Origin: ZYF759 sp046297455
Lineage (GTDB): Bacteria; Pseudomonadota; Alphaproteobacteria; Rhizobiales; Rhizobiaceae
NCBI GenBank assembly: GCA_046297455.1
Contig: JBKBIT010000007.1
Location: 62,001 to 126,000 of the forward strand
Length of the DNA stretch: 64,000 nt
Direction: 5' to 3'
Part shown: positions 12,055 through 20,674 of the stretch, piece by piece
How positions within the stretch are numbered: position 1 is the first letter of the stretch
How the letters are laid out: each line of letters starts with the position of its first letter
Notes under the pieces: generated by a model
Seen by the model: only the letters and a program-made list of their open reading frames with translations
Told to the model about the DNA's origin: nothing
The model's database searches: none
Program-made: the position numbers and the translations under genes

Positions 12055-12731
12055 GCCAGCCGGGGCAGCTTCTCGCCACGCTAGAGGGCCGCAAGGCCTT
12101 CGTTCTTGCCAACACGACGCCGCTTGCGCCGCCCCATGTGCCGGAAATCATGCTGCACCTGGCGGCCGAGGCACACGAACTCTGGCTGAAGACCGAGGAC
12201 GAGTTGCAGGAGATCGGCCTGCCGCCGCCTTTCTGGGCCTTCGCCTGGGCCGGCGGCCAGGGGCTGGCGCGCCATGTGGTCGACAATTCCGATCTGGTCG
12301 CGGGCAGGCGCGTCCTGGATTTCGCCACCGGTTCCGGCCTTGTCGCCATCGCCGCTGCCCGCTCCGGCGCGTCGCGCGTCGTCGCGGCCGACATCGACCC
12401 TTTCAGCCTCGTGGCGGCAGACCTCAACGCCAGGCTCAACGCCGTCGACATCGAGACCACAAGCGACGACCTTGTCGGCACGGTCGAAGGCTGGGATGTC
12501 GTGCTGGCAGGGGACGTTTTCTACGACCGCGCATTTGCCGGCATTCTGATGCCATGGTTCCAGGCGGTTGCACGTGCCGGGGGCACCGTCCTGATCGGCG
12601 ATCCCGGCCGCGCCTATCTGCCGAAAACCGGGCTGGAGCTTCTCGCCACCTATCAGGTGCCGGTCACGCGCGAACTCGAGGACTCGGAGGTCAAGAAGAC
12701 CTCTGTATGGAGAGTTCTGCCGGCCCCTTGA
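12051..12731 (+). CDS. Class I SAM-dependent methyltransferase (ETFB lysine methyltransferase-like)
   Basis: 226 residues from the GTG at 12051, which overlaps the EVE stop. The SAM-binding motif I is VLDFATGSGLVAIAAARSGA, followed by VVAADIDPF, and post-motif LAGDVFYDRA matches the DVFYD signature of the family that includes the electron-transfer-flavoprotein-beta lysine methyltransferase. The substrate is therefore likely a protein lysine, but this is family inference. Its TGA stop is the first base-triplet of a perfect 52-bp palindrome that leads into the next gene. Confidence 0.8.
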   Translation: MSQPGQLLATLEGRKAFVLANTTPLAPPHVPEIMLHLAAEAHELWLKTEDELQEIGLPPPFWAFAWAGGQGLARHVVDNSDLVAGRRVLDFATGSGLVAIAAARSGASRVVAADIDPFSLVAADLNARLNAVDIETTSDDLVGTVEGWDVVLAGDVFYDRAFAGILMPWFQAVARAGGTVLIGDPGRAYLPKTGLELLATYQVPVTRELEDSEVKKTSVWRVLPAP

Positions 12732-12780
12732 CGCTCCCCTTCAGTTAAGTTGATATCAACTTAACTGAAGGGGAGCGTCA
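12729..12780. repeat. Perfect 52-bp palindrome spanning stop-to-start junction
   Basis: The whole interval equals its own reverse complement with no spacer, centred on GAT|ATC between 12754 and 12755. The left arm opens with the methyltransferase stop (TGACGCTCCCCTTCAG) and the right arm ends in GCGTCA, whose final A is the first base of the DUF1761 ATG. The arms meet in TTAAGTTGATATCAACTTAA, an AT-rich core unusual for this GC-rich region and resembling a helix-turn-helix operator. In RNA the arms would fold into a stem of about 24 bp that buries the GGGGAG ribosome-binding site of the downstream gene. No T-run follows, so it is not a standard terminator. Confidence 0.9.
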
Positions 12781-13181
12781 TGGATCTTGCCGCAGTCAAC
12801 TATTTGGCCATCCTCGTCGCCGCGATCGCCTGCTTCGCCTGGGGCGCGGCTTGGTATATGGGCCTTTCCAGGCCCTGGATCGCGGCTGCACGGCTCGATC
12901 CTGCCACGATCAAGCCTTCGCCCGTCCCCTTCATTCTCAGCTTCATCGCGCTGCTCGTCATGGGGTGGGTGATGAGCGGCGTGATCTTCCATATGGGCGT
13001 TGCGGGAATCTGGCCCGGCATCGTCACCGGCTCCCTTCTCTGGCTCGGCTTCATGGCCACCACGATTGCCGTCAACCACCGCTACCAGAATTTCGGCTGG
13101 GACCTGACCGTCATCGATGGCGGCCACTGGCTCGGCGTCGCCCTCATCATGGGCGCCATTCTGGGCTGGTGGGCCGGCTGA
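12780..13181 (+). CDS. DUF1761 membrane protein
   Basis: 133 residues with four predicted membrane helices (NYLAILVAAIACFAWGAAWYMG; PFILSFIALLVMGWVMSGVIF; WPGIVTGSLLWLGFMATTIAV; LGVALIMGAILGWWAG). The FAWGAAWYMGLSRPW and VNHRYQNFGWDLTVIDGGHWL segments match DUF1761. Its function is unknown. GGGGAG precedes the ATG by 7 nt, but both lie in the right arm of the 52-bp palindrome, so expression is probably controlled there, either by a DNA-binding protein or by hairpin masking of the ribosome-binding site. Convergent with the L,D-transpeptidase gene with only 4 nt between stops. Confidence 0.82.
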   Translation: MDLAAVNYLAILVAAIACFAWGAAWYMGLSRPWIAAARLDPATIKPSPVPFILSFIALLVMGWVMSGVIFHMGVAGIWPGIVTGSLLWLGFMATTIAVNHRYQNFGWDLTVIDGGHWLGVALIMGAILGWWAG

Positions 13182-13185
13182 AGGC

Positions 13186-13725
13186 TCAGCCCAGTACCTC
13201 GATCACCGTCCGCGCGGATATCAGCGGCAGGATCGCCCGCATCACCTGGGGCTCCACGGCGATGCAGCCTTCCGTCGGTTTGAGCCCAGGCTTGGCCACG
13301 TGCAGGAAGATGGCGCTTCCCGCCCCGCGCCGACGCCGGGTGAAATTCCAATCCAGCACGACGACACAATCGTAGAGCCGATCGTCACGGAGCATGCGTT
13401 CATGGCTTGCCTTGCAGGGAAGCGAAACTGGCCTGTTGTAATTCGCGTCGGCGGGAGCATCGCACCAGCCGTCATCCGCGCCGATCGGATCGAGCGGCAG
13501 CGCCGTCGACGGCCGGCGCCCTTTATCCTTTCGCCACAGGCCCGACACGACCCGCATCGCCGCACGCGGCGTCGCCCCGTCGCCCTCGCGTTTCACTGCC
13601 CTGATGCCGCCGCGACCCAGCGCACAGGCAAAAACCCGCCCCCCGATCGCCAGCAGACCCTGGCAAGGATTGCCCGGCCGCTTTCGGACGGTGACGTGGC
13701 GCACGGTGCGACCTATATTTGCCAT
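13186..13725 (-). CDS. L,D-transpeptidase (YkuD domain)
   Basis: 179 residues. The catalytic segment FLHVAKPGLKPTEGCIAVE supplies H142 and C154, matching the YkuD HxxK...TxGCI/V pattern. ACALGRGGIRAVKREGDGATP near the N-terminus is typical of short alphaproteobacterial members. In Rhizobiales, L,D-transpeptidases make 3-3 peptidoglycan crosslinks and attach proteins to the wall, but this short one has no clear signal peptide or peptidoglycan-binding domain from the ATG at 13725. It is divergent from the CenR-like envelope regulator gene (128 bp apart), so the two may share control. Confidence 0.85.
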   Translation of the reverse strand: MANIGRTVRHVTVRKRPGNPCQGLLAIGGRVFACALGRGGIRAVKREGDGATPRAAMRVVSGLWRKDKGRRPSTALPLDPIGADDGWCDAPADANYNRPVSLPCKASHERMLRDDRLYDCVVVLDWNFTRRRRGAGSAIFLHVAKPGLKPTEGCIAVEPQVMRAILPLISARTVIEVLG

Positions 13726-13853
13726 GGTCCGTGGTTCACCTGTGACGTATCGGAAACAATGCCATCTTCAATTCGCCGTGATCGGCTTTCAACTATTGCT
13801 GCACCTACGTAAATCGCCTTGGCACCATCGACCATAGAAAACTGGAATACGAC

Positions 13854-14537
13854 ATGACCTCACGCACCATACTCATCGTGGACGACGACCCGGACCTGCG
13901 CGAGACGCTGGTCGAGCAGCTCTCGCTCTACGAGGAGTTCCAGGTGCTGCAGGAAGACACCGCCAGCAAGGGCGTGCAGGCTGTGCGCGGCAATCTCATC
14001 GATCTGGTGATCATGGATGTCGGTCTGCCCGACATGGATGGCCGCGAGGCCGTCAAGCTCCTGCGCAAGGGCGGCTTCAAGGCGCCGATCATCATGCTGA
14101 CGGCCCAGGACACCGATTCCGACACGATCCTGGGGCTGGAGGCCGGCGCCAACGACTATGTGACCAAGCCTTTCCGCTTTGCGGTGCTGCTGGCCCGCAT
14201 CCGCGCGCAGCTGCGCCAGCACGAGCAGAGCGAGGACGCCACCTTCATCGTCGGCCCCTACACCTTCAAGCCGAGCCAGAAACTCCTGACCGATGAAAAG
14301 GGGTCCAAGGTCCGCCTGACCGAGAAGGAATCGGCCATCATCAAGTATCTGTATCGCGCCGACCAGAAAGTGGTTACCCGCGATATTCTGCTTGAAGAAG
14401 TATGGGGCTACAATTCCGGTGTCACCACCCACACGCTGGAAACCCATGTCTATCGCCTGCGTCAGAAAATCGAACGCGACCCCTCAAATGCCGAAATTCT
14501 GGTGACGGAGAGCGGCGGGTACAAGCTCGTGCCTTGA
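13854..14537 (+). CDS. cenR: OmpR-family response regulator (CenR/OtpR type)
   Basis: 227 residues. Receiver domain with acidic pocket VDDDPD, phospho-acceptor D55 in VIMDVGLPDMDG, and conserved K in YVTKPFR. The winged-helix DNA-binding domain ends VWGYNSGVTTHTLETHVYRLRQKIE. The neighbour is a single-domain cyclic-nucleotide-binding protein. In Brucella the OtpR/CenR regulator, involved in cell morphology and envelope control, lies next to a cAMP-binding protein gene, and this match of family plus neighbour supports the name. No sensor kinase lies beside it, as expected since CenK is encoded elsewhere. Confidence 0.75.
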   Translation: MTSRTILIVDDDPDLRETLVEQLSLYEEFQVLQEDTASKGVQAVRGNLIDLVIMDVGLPDMDGREAVKLLRKGGFKAPIIMLTAQDTDSDTILGLEAGANDYVTKPFRFAVLLARIRAQLRQHEQSEDATFIVGPYTFKPSQKLLTDEKGSKVRLTEKESAIIKYLYRADQKVVTRDILLEEVWGYNSGVTTHTLETHVYRLRQKIERDPSNAEILVTESGGYKLVP

Positions 14538-14593
14538 CGCGACCCTCTTGCATGTAGATCAACGATTGGGGGCCATCCAATCGGGGACGCCGA

Positions 14594-15046
14594 ATGGCGG
14601 TAGACGATGACATACGTGCGCTTTCGCACGTGAGCCTTTTCGAAGGTCTTGCGCGCGAACATTTGCGTCTGCTCGCCTTTGGCTCTGACAACCTCCATTT
14701 CCACGCCGGCGAGATCCTCTATCGCGAAGGCGACAAGGCCGAGTGCGCCTATGTGATCGTGGGCGGGTCGGTGGTCTTGTTTCGCGAAAGACAGGGAGAC
14801 ATGCAGGAACTGGCGGTGATGGGGAAAGGCGCGCTCCTGGGGGAGATGGCGCTGATCAACGACACCACCCGCATGACGAGCGCGCGCGCCGACACCACGG
14901 TGGATCTCATCACCATCAACCGGAAGCTCTTTCGTCGCCTGCTGGAAGAATACCCGGTCGTTGCCGCCCGGCTGCACCAGCGCATTGCGCTCGATCTTCA
15001 GGATCTTGTCGGCCGCATTACCGCGTTGGGACCGCGATTCGGCTGA
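14594..15046 (+). CDS. Cyclic-nucleotide-binding domain protein
   Basis: 150 residues made almost entirely of one cNMP-binding fold: LFEGLAREHLRLLAFGSD, GEILYREGDKAECAYVIVGGSVVLFRE, and the phosphate-binding-cassette region GALLGEMALINDTTRMTSARADTTVDLITINRKLF. It has no helix-turn-helix or kinase domain, so it is not a Crp-type regulator. Genes of this type follow the CenR/OtpR regulator gene in Brucella, where they are annotated as protein-kinase regulatory subunits. It probably senses a nucleotide and acts through a partner. The 56-bp spacing suggests co-transcription with cenR. Confidence 0.82.
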   Translation: MAVDDDIRALSHVSLFEGLAREHLRLLAFGSDNLHFHAGEILYREGDKAECAYVIVGGSVVLFRERQGDMQELAVMGKGALLGEMALINDTTRMTSARADTTVDLITINRKLFRRLLEEYPVVAARLHQRIALDLQDLVGRITALGPRFG

Positions 15047-15853
15047 TCAGTCCAGATTGAAGCGCGCCATCACCGGCACGTGGTCGGAAGGCCTGTCCCA
15101 GCCGCGCGCTTCCCGCAGGACCTCCACCTCCGTCATCGCCGTGCCAAGGCCTGCCGAGGACCAGACATGGTCCAGACGGCGGCCGCGATCGGAGGCAGCC
15201 CAGTCGCGGTTGCGATAGCTCCACCACGTAAACAGCTTTTCCTCCGGCGGAATGTGCCGGCGCATCAGGTCGACCCAGCCGCCGGCCTTGCGCATCGTTT
15301 CCAGGCCTTCGGTCTCCACCGGCGTATGGCTGACCACCTTCAGCAGTTGCCGGTGCGACCAGACATCTGTCTCGAGCGGTGCGATGTTCAGGTCTCCGAC
15401 CAGGATCGACCCGCCATCGGCGGTCTCCAGGGCCGGCACCCCATGCATTTCGGCAACGAAATCGAGCTTGTGACGGAATTTCGGGTTGATGTCGGGATCG
15501 GGTTCATCGCCGCCGGCCGGAACGTAGAAATTGTGCAACAGCACCTTGCGCCCGCCGGCCTCGACATTGACGGACAGGTGCCTGCAGTCGCCCTTGGTGC
15601 AGAAGTCGCGTTTCTCGACCAGTTCCAGGGGGCGCCGGGAGATCGTCGCCACGCCGTGATAGCCTTTCTGACCGCTGATCTGGATATGCTCGTATCCAAG
15701 TTTGCGCAGCGGCTTGAAGGGAAACACGTCATCCGGGCACTTGGTCTCCTGCAGGCAGAGGACGTCAGGACGCCAGCTCTCCAGGAAGTGCTCCACCAGC
15801 GGCATGCGCAGGCGCACGGAATTGATGTTCCAGGTCGCAACGGTGAAAGGCAT
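15047..15853 (-). CDS. xth: Exodeoxyribonuclease III
   Basis: AP endonuclease / 3'-5' exonuclease of base-excision repair, 268 residues. All metal-dependent motifs are intact: TWNINSVRLR, CLQETKCPD, the GGSILVGDLNIAP aspartate-asparagine pair, WSYRNRDWAASDRGRRLDHVW, and the terminal SDHVPVMARF. Its stop abuts the stop of the cNMP-binding gene (convergent). Rhizobiales usually carry two xth paralogues; this matches the one beside the CenR-type regulator. Confidence 0.94.
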   Translation of the reverse strand: MPFTVATWNINSVRLRMPLVEHFLESWRPDVLCLQETKCPDDVFPFKPLRKLGYEHIQISGQKGYHGVATISRRPLELVEKRDFCTKGDCRHLSVNVEAGGRKVLLHNFYVPAGGDEPDPDINPKFRHKLDFVAEMHGVPALETADGGSILVGDLNIAPLETDVWSHRQLLKVVSHTPVETEGLETMRKAGGWVDLMRRHIPPEEKLFTWWSYRNRDWAASDRGRRLDHVWSSAGLGTAMTEVEVLREARGWDRPSDHVPVMARFNLD

Positions 15854-15967
15854 GCGGCATCCGGTGGCATTGGTCGGGAGGCGCGAACCTGCCAGCGCCG
15901 ATCATGCAAGGCAACCGGCGCGGGGCTCGCTCGCGCCGGCAGGCCGACATTCCACAAAAAAATGCGA

Positions 15968-16648
15968 TCAGCGGGGCGTCGCCGTCATCTCGTTGACGCG
16001 CTGATAGTTGATCCGGAAAATCGACGGATCGAAGCGAACGCCCTGCTCGACATTGAAGATCATCACGGTCGTGTCGCGGCCCTGCGCGTCGGTGATCGTC
16101 CATTGCCTCAGGTCATAGGTCTGAGGGTCGAACATCATGGTGATTACGGAATCGCCGAACATGGACCTGTCGACAATCTTGATCGTGGTCAGGTCGTCAT
16201 CCTGGATCACCTGCTGCACACGGCCGCCGGACAGATCGATATGATCGTCGAGGATCAGTTTCAGCGGCGTGCTCGACAGCGAATACAGATCCGCCGTTTC
16301 AAGCCGGCGGTTCTCCATCACCACCGAACTGCCGTCCGAGGTAACGCGGAAACTCGAGGGCGCTTCATAGTCGAAACGCAGCTTTCCCGGACGCTCGATG
16401 TAGAATTTGCCACCCGTCTGCTCGCCCCGAGGGCCGAACTGGACGAATTCGCCCATCATTGTGCGCACCGAGGAGAAATGGTTGGCGACGCGCTGGGCGA
16501 CCTCCGTCGACGCGGCGGCCGGGGTGGCGATCGCGCCCAAAGGCAGGAACTGCGAGCCAGCAGCCAGAACCAGTGCGGCACAGGCCGACCCAAGCAGTTG
16601 GCGACGGGTTATCCCGGCTGCGGCAGAATTCTCGGTGATGTTCGTCAT
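15968..16648 (-). CDS. lolA: LolA-family outer-membrane lipoprotein carrier
   Basis: 226 residues. An N-terminal export signal begins with a twin-arginine-like TRRQLLG and a hydrophobic stretch (SACAALVLAAGSQFLPLGAIA). The mature part has the LolA pattern: VANHFSSVRTMMGEFVQF, GGKFYIERPGKLRFDYE, RRLETADLYSLSSTPLKLIL and QWTITDAQGRDTTVMIFN. It ferries lipoproteins across the periplasm. The RR motif suggests either Tat export or simply a basic n-region. It lies downstream of ftsK on the same strand, the usual Rhizobiales arrangement. Confidence 0.88.
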   Translation of the reverse strand: MTNITENSAAAGITRRQLLGSACAALVLAAGSQFLPLGAIATPAAASTEVAQRVANHFSSVRTMMGEFVQFGPRGEQTGGKFYIERPGKLRFDYEAPSSFRVTSDGSSVVMENRRLETADLYSLSSTPLKLILDDHIDLSGGRVQQVIQDDDLTTIKIVDRSMFGDSVITMMFDPQTYDLRQWTITDAQGRDTTVMIFNVEQGVRFDPSIFRINYQRVNEMTATPR

Positions 16649-16764
16649 GTCTCGGTCATCCTGGCTGATGATCGTGGCTTAATCGCCCAGTTTGGCTGAA
16701 GTTGGGCCGGCTGAAGGCACGCAAACGCAGAATGCGTATGTGTTGAAGACGTTCCCGATCCCGG

Positions 16765-19335
16765 TCAATAGATCTCCTCCTCGGTCGGAACGAGTATTTC
16801 GCGCTTGCCGGCGTGATTGGCCGGGCCGACGATGCCTTCCTGCTCCATACGTTCGATGATCGAGGCGGCGCGGTTGTAGCCCACACCCAGCCTGCGCTGG
16901 ATATAGCTGGTGGAAGCTTTGCCGTCGCGCAGCACGATGGCAACCGCCTGGTCGTAGGGATCGGCAGAGTCCTCGAGATTGCCGCCCGAACCGCCCGAGC
17001 GCGAACCGCCGTCGTCGTCCTCGTCGCCCTCATCCTCGGTGATCGCATCGAGATAGTCCGGCACGCCCTGCGACTTGAGATGCGCCACCACCTGTTCCAC
17101 TTCCTCGTCGGATACGAAGGGGCCGTGCACGCGCTGGATGCGTCCACCGCCCAGCATGAACAGCATGTCGCCCTGCCCGAGCAGCTGTTCGGCGCCCTGC
17201 TCGCCCAGGATCGTGCGGCTGTCGATCTTGGAGGTGACCTGGAACGAGATGCGGGTCGGGAAATTGGCCTTGATCGTACCGGTGATGACGTCGACCGAGG
17301 GGCGCTGGGTGGCCATGATGACGTGAATGCCCGCCGCGCGCGCCATCTGGGCAAGCCGCTGCACCGCCCCTTCGATGTCCTTGCCCGCGACCATCATCAG
17401 GTCGGCCATCTCGTCGATGATCACCACGATATAGGGCATCGGCTCCATCTCGAGATGCTCGGTCTCGTAGATTGCCTCGCCTGTCTCGCGGTCGAACCCA
17501 GTCTGCACCGTGCGGGTGATCGGCTCGCCCTTCTTGTCCGCCTGGCCGACGCGCTGGTTGTAGCCGTCGATGTTGCGCACGCCCAGCTTGGACATCTTGC
17601 GGTAGCGGTCTTCCATTTCCCGCACGGTCCATTTCAGGGCAACCACGGCCTTCTTAGGGTCGGTCACCACCGGCGTCAGCAGGTGCGGAATACCGTCATA
17701 GACCGACAGCTCCAGCATCTTGGGATCGATCATGATGAGGCGGCATTGTTCGGGCTTCATCCGGTAGAGGATCGACAGGATCATCGTGTTGATCGCCACC
17801 GATTTGCCCGATCCGGTCGTGCCCGCGACCAGCAGATGCGGCATCTTGGCGATATCGGCGATCACCGCCTCGCCATTGATAGACTTGCCGAGTGCCAGCG
17901 CCAGCTTGGTTTTCGTTGTCTCGAAATCGCGGCTGGCCAGCAGCTCACGCAGATAGACGGTCTCTCGCGAGGAATTGGGAAGCTCGATGCCGATGGCGTT
18001 GCGGCCGGGCACCACCGCAACGCGGCAGGCGATCGCGCTCATCGAGCGCGCGATGTCGTCGGCAAGCCCGATGACCCGCGACGACTTGATGCCGGGCGCC
18101 GGCTCGAGTTCGTAGAGCGTGACGACCGGACCCGGTCGTACATGGATGATCTCGCCCTTGACGCCGAAATCCTCCAGCACGCCTTCCAGGAGGCGAGCAT
18201 TCTGCTCCAGCGCGTCCTTCGACAGCGACGGGTCGCGCTTCACGTTCTTTGGCTCGGCCAGGAAATGCAGCGACGGCATCTCGAAACCTTCCGAGCGGAT
18301 GAGAGAGCCTTGCGCCTCTCGGCTGATGCGTGCGCCGGCCTTGGGCGCAGGCGCCGGATTGTCGACGCGCTTGCTGGGCGCCACCGGCACCTCGAACACG
18401 CCATCGGCATCCTCGTCGAATTCTTCCGGGCCGATACCGCCCAGCATGGCTTCCACGTGGCCGGTGGGTCGATCGAAGCCCGGCTCCACGCGGCCATCGA
18501 ACTCTTCCCTCATGTCCAGTTCGTCCAGCCCGTCGTCGATCTCTTCGCGCTTGAGGGAAGGCAGCAGCTGGCGGTCGCCGATGCGGCGCCTGACAAAAGC
18601 TTTCGTCGACAACCACCAATGCGCAACCGCGCCGATCAGCGGGGTGGTGGCATCTTCCTCGTCCTCGTCGGAATCCTCGAAACGCTCATCTTCAGGCTCG
18701 TCCAGTTCCTCGACCGGTTCCTTGCGCTTGGAGCGCCTGGTTTTGGCCTTGACCGGCTCGGGCCGGCCGATCACCGTCGCGCCATAAAGGCCCAGCCAGG
18801 CGGTCGGCACGAACAGAAGAGCGCCGACCAGGAAACCGATGATGCCGGTAGGATACCCGCCCAGAAGCCGCGCCGGGAGCGCCAGAACGAGATCGCCCAG
18901 CACGCCGCCCAGGCCGGAGGGCAGCGGCCAGGTGGGCGGCGCCTCTATACAGCCGGCCATGCCGGCCGCCAGCAGTGCAGCGCCCGCCCAGGCCACGCCA
19001 CGCCGCGGCCGGCGGTCAACGCCACGCCCCGAAAGCAGCATGAAACCCCAGAATACCGCCGGCACCAGCGCAAAGACGCTCGCAAGGCCAAGAAACTGCA
19101 TGGCGAGATCGGCAAGGACCGCGCCAGGATAACCCATCGCGTTGGTCACCGGATTGGACGTCGCGTGGCTGAAACTCGGATCGGCGACGTTCCACGTGGC
19201 CAGCGCAGCGACGGCGAAGGCGACAAAGCCCAGCACGGCCAAGCCCGCAACGCGGGCGCCCAGCCGGCGAAGAAATCCCCGCAGGCCGCTCCTCGGATCG
19301 CCATATCCCATCAGCGCGGATGCTCCGAAGCCCAT
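16765..19335 (-). CDS. ftsK: DNA translocase FtsK
   Basis: 856 residues. Four N-terminal membrane segments (about 29-50, 72-102, 113-131, 161-189) anchor it at the septum. A variable acidic linker is followed by the RecA-like motor: Walker A GTTGSGKS at 505-512, Walker B VVIIDEMADLM near 640, and the ATQRPSVDVITGTIKANFP arm. The C-terminal winged-helix gamma domain (YIQRRLGVGYNRAASIIERME) reads KOPS-type polar sequences and activates XerCD. The linker is short compared with E. coli, as in other alphaproteobacteria. A CtrA-type box lies 73 bp upstream (19408-19426), suggesting cell-cycle timing. Confidence 0.95.
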   Translation of the reverse strand: MGFGASALMGYGDPRSGLRGFLRRLGARVAGLAVLGFVAFAVAALATWNVADPSFSHATSNPVTNAMGYPGAVLADLAMQFLGLASVFALVPAVFWGFMLLSGRGVDRRPRRGVAWAGAALLAAGMAGCIEAPPTWPLPSGLGGVLGDLVLALPARLLGGYPTGIIGFLVGALLFVPTAWLGLYGATVIGRPEPVKAKTRRSKRKEPVEELDEPEDERFEDSDEDEEDATTPLIGAVAHWWLSTKAFVRRRIGDRQLLPSLKREEIDDGLDELDMREEFDGRVEPGFDRPTGHVEAMLGGIGPEEFDEDADGVFEVPVAPSKRVDNPAPAPKAGARISREAQGSLIRSEGFEMPSLHFLAEPKNVKRDPSLSKDALEQNARLLEGVLEDFGVKGEIIHVRPGPVVTLYELEPAPGIKSSRVIGLADDIARSMSAIACRVAVVPGRNAIGIELPNSSRETVYLRELLASRDFETTKTKLALALGKSINGEAVIADIAKMPHLLVAGTTGSGKSVAINTMILSILYRMKPEQCRLIMIDPKMLELSVYDGIPHLLTPVVTDPKKAVVALKWTVREMEDRYRKMSKLGVRNIDGYNQRVGQADKKGEPITRTVQTGFDRETGEAIYETEHLEMEPMPYIVVIIDEMADLMMVAGKDIEGAVQRLAQMARAAGIHVIMATQRPSVDVITGTIKANFPTRISFQVTSKIDSRTILGEQGAEQLLGQGDMLFMLGGGRIQRVHGPFVSDEEVEQVVAHLKSQGVPDYLDAITEDEGDEDDDGGSRSGGSGGNLEDSADPYDQAVAIVLRDGKASTSYIQRRLGVGYNRAASIIERMEQEGIVGPANHAGKREILVPTEEEIY

Positions 19336-19407
19336 GTGACCACCTCGACTCGTCAGACATTCCGCCCGTCGGACAGGCGGCTGGCCAGCACAGTAGCGCC
19401 GGCAAGG

Positions 19408-19426
19408 TTAAGGCGGCATTAACCAT
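19408..19426 (+). promoter_or_regulatory. CtrA-type binding site upstream of ftsK
   Basis: TTAAGGCGGCATTAACCAT fits the CtrA consensus TTAA-N7-TTAA followed by the CCAT extension (TTAACCAT is the rhizobial/Caulobacter half-site). TTAA is rare in this GC-rich window, so a full two-part match 73 bp upstream of the ftsK start is unlikely to be chance. The region also follows the stop of the histidine-kinase gene. Binding itself is inference. Confidence 0.65.
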
Positions 19427-19448
19427 GCGCCGCCTCGTCGACAGGGCT

Positions 19449-20444
19449 TCAGGTGTCGCTGAACCGGATTTCTGACTTGGTGCCTTGCACCGACTGCATC
19501 GAGAAGGTCGCGCCGATCTGTTTCGACAGGTTCCGAGCCACAAGCAGGCCAAGGCTCCTGACAGAGGCCAGGTCGAAGCCTTCGGGCAGCCCATGGCCGT
19601 CATCGCGGATCATGAGCAGAACCTGTCCGTCGGGTTGCTTGCGGATCTCGATCCCGATCGATCCGTGTTCGCGGCCCTGGAACCCATGTTCGAGCGAATT
19701 CGAGACCAGCTCGGCCACGATCAGCGCGACCGGCACCGCCCGGTCGGATGAAAGATAGAGTTCGTCTCCCTCGACCTTGCAGTCGACCTGGTCGCCGGCG
19801 CCCGATGCCTCCAGCACGTCCTGGCAGAGGTCGGCCACAAACGAGGTGAAGGGCAGTTGCTGGCCGTCGGGATTATGCAGTTTGCGGTGGATCTTGCCGA
19901 TCAGGGCAAGCCGGGTCGCTGCGTTGTCCAGCGCCTTCGTGGCCGCCTCGTCCTGCACCGCCCGCTGCTGCATGCGCAACAGGGCCGACACGACCGATAT
20001 GTTGTTCGAAATGCGATGCTGCATCTCCTGGAACATCAGGTCACGCGAGGTGGCAAGCTCACGGCTCACCTTGCGCTCCTTGTCCAGTTCCTGAAGCCAT
20101 TTGAACATCAGGTGGATGATGGCCACATCGACGGCGGCGATCACGACGAAGAAGCCAAGCGCCAGCGTCGCCGGTCCATCGAGGCCGAAACCGCCAAAGG
20201 GCGGAATGAAGAAGAACCACGACGTGACGGTGGAGGCGAGGACGACGGCAACGCCCGGTCCCAGCCCGCCCACGAAGGTGGTGAGGATGACCGCCGGAAA
20301 GAAGGTGAGAAAGGGGAAGCCGGGCGGCAACACGTCATCGAGCACAAGGCGCAGCACGAAGGCCAGGCCGAATGCGATCGCCGCGACCAGCCAGCGCCCG
20401 GGATGATCGTGGAAGTCGACCAGCCGCCGCGCCAATTGCCTCAT
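19449..20444 (-). CDS. Membrane sensor histidine kinase (DUF4118-like sensor, HisKA_2/HATPase)
   Basis: 331 residues from the ATG at 20444. The N-terminal half is a four-helix membrane sensor of DUF4118/KdpD type (AAIAFGLAFVLRLVL, FFPAVILTTFVGGLGPGVAVVLAS, TLALGFFVVIAAVDVAIIHLMF). The phospho-accepting H143 is in FQEMQHRISNNISVVSALL, a HisKA_2 box, and the ATPase domain has VAELVSNSLEHGF (N box) and IRDDGHGLPEGFD (G1 box), ending near the QGTKSEIRFSDT terminus. No response-regulator gene is adjacent, so the partner is unknown. The frame is open much further upstream but that part is antisense to amtB. Confidence 0.85.
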   Translation of the reverse strand: MRQLARRLVDFHDHPGRWLVAAIAFGLAFVLRLVLDDVLPPGFPFLTFFPAVILTTFVGGLGPGVAVVLASTVTSWFFFIPPFGGFGLDGPATLALGFFVVIAAVDVAIIHLMFKWLQELDKERKVSRELATSRDLMFQEMQHRISNNISVVSALLRMQQRAVQDEAATKALDNAATRLALIGKIHRKLHNPDGQQLPFTSFVADLCQDVLEASGAGDQVDCKVEGDELYLSSDRAVPVALIVAELVSNSLEHGFQGREHGSIGIEIRKQPDGQVLLMIRDDGHGLPEGFDLASVRSLGLLVARNLSKQIGATFSMQSVQGTKSEIRFSDT

Positions 20445-20605
20445 GCCAAAGGGCTCGCCAACGACCGCCACCGGGAAACATCCTTTCGGGCCCGGTCGCC
20501 GGGTGGGGCCCTTGAAACAATTATGGAATCCCTGACGGCGCGGGACCGGAAAAGCCGATTTTTTGTCATGGAGGCCGCGCTCTTGCAAGCGCCCCGTTTC
20601 CGCAA

Positions 20606-20634
20606 AAGAAAAGGGCCCGGAGAACCGGACCCTT
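20606..20634 (-). terminator. Terminator of glnK-amtB
   Basis: Read on the minus strand, GGGTCCGG / CCGGGCCC forms an 8-bp stem with one U-G wobble around a TTCT loop (core 20613-20632), followed by TTTTCTTTTG. The wobble pairs only on the minus strand, which fits termination of amtB 40 bp after its stop. The rest of the 230-bp gap to the histidine-kinase gene holds no gene that I can see. Confidence 0.75.
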
Positions 20635-20674
20635 CCCTCTGCCAGCGAATGCGACGACAAATTGTCGTTGGAGA

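Noticed and set aside
12743..12766. Palindrome core as a CtrA or FNR site
   Set aside because: The TTAA halves are 12 bp apart rather than 7, and the core lacks the TTGAT-N4-ATCAA spacing of FNR/FixK boxes.
16813..19422. 869-residue open frame antisense to ftsK
   Set aside because: FtsK on the other strand has all motor motifs. The antisense product is rich in His, Arg and Gln with no recognisable domain.
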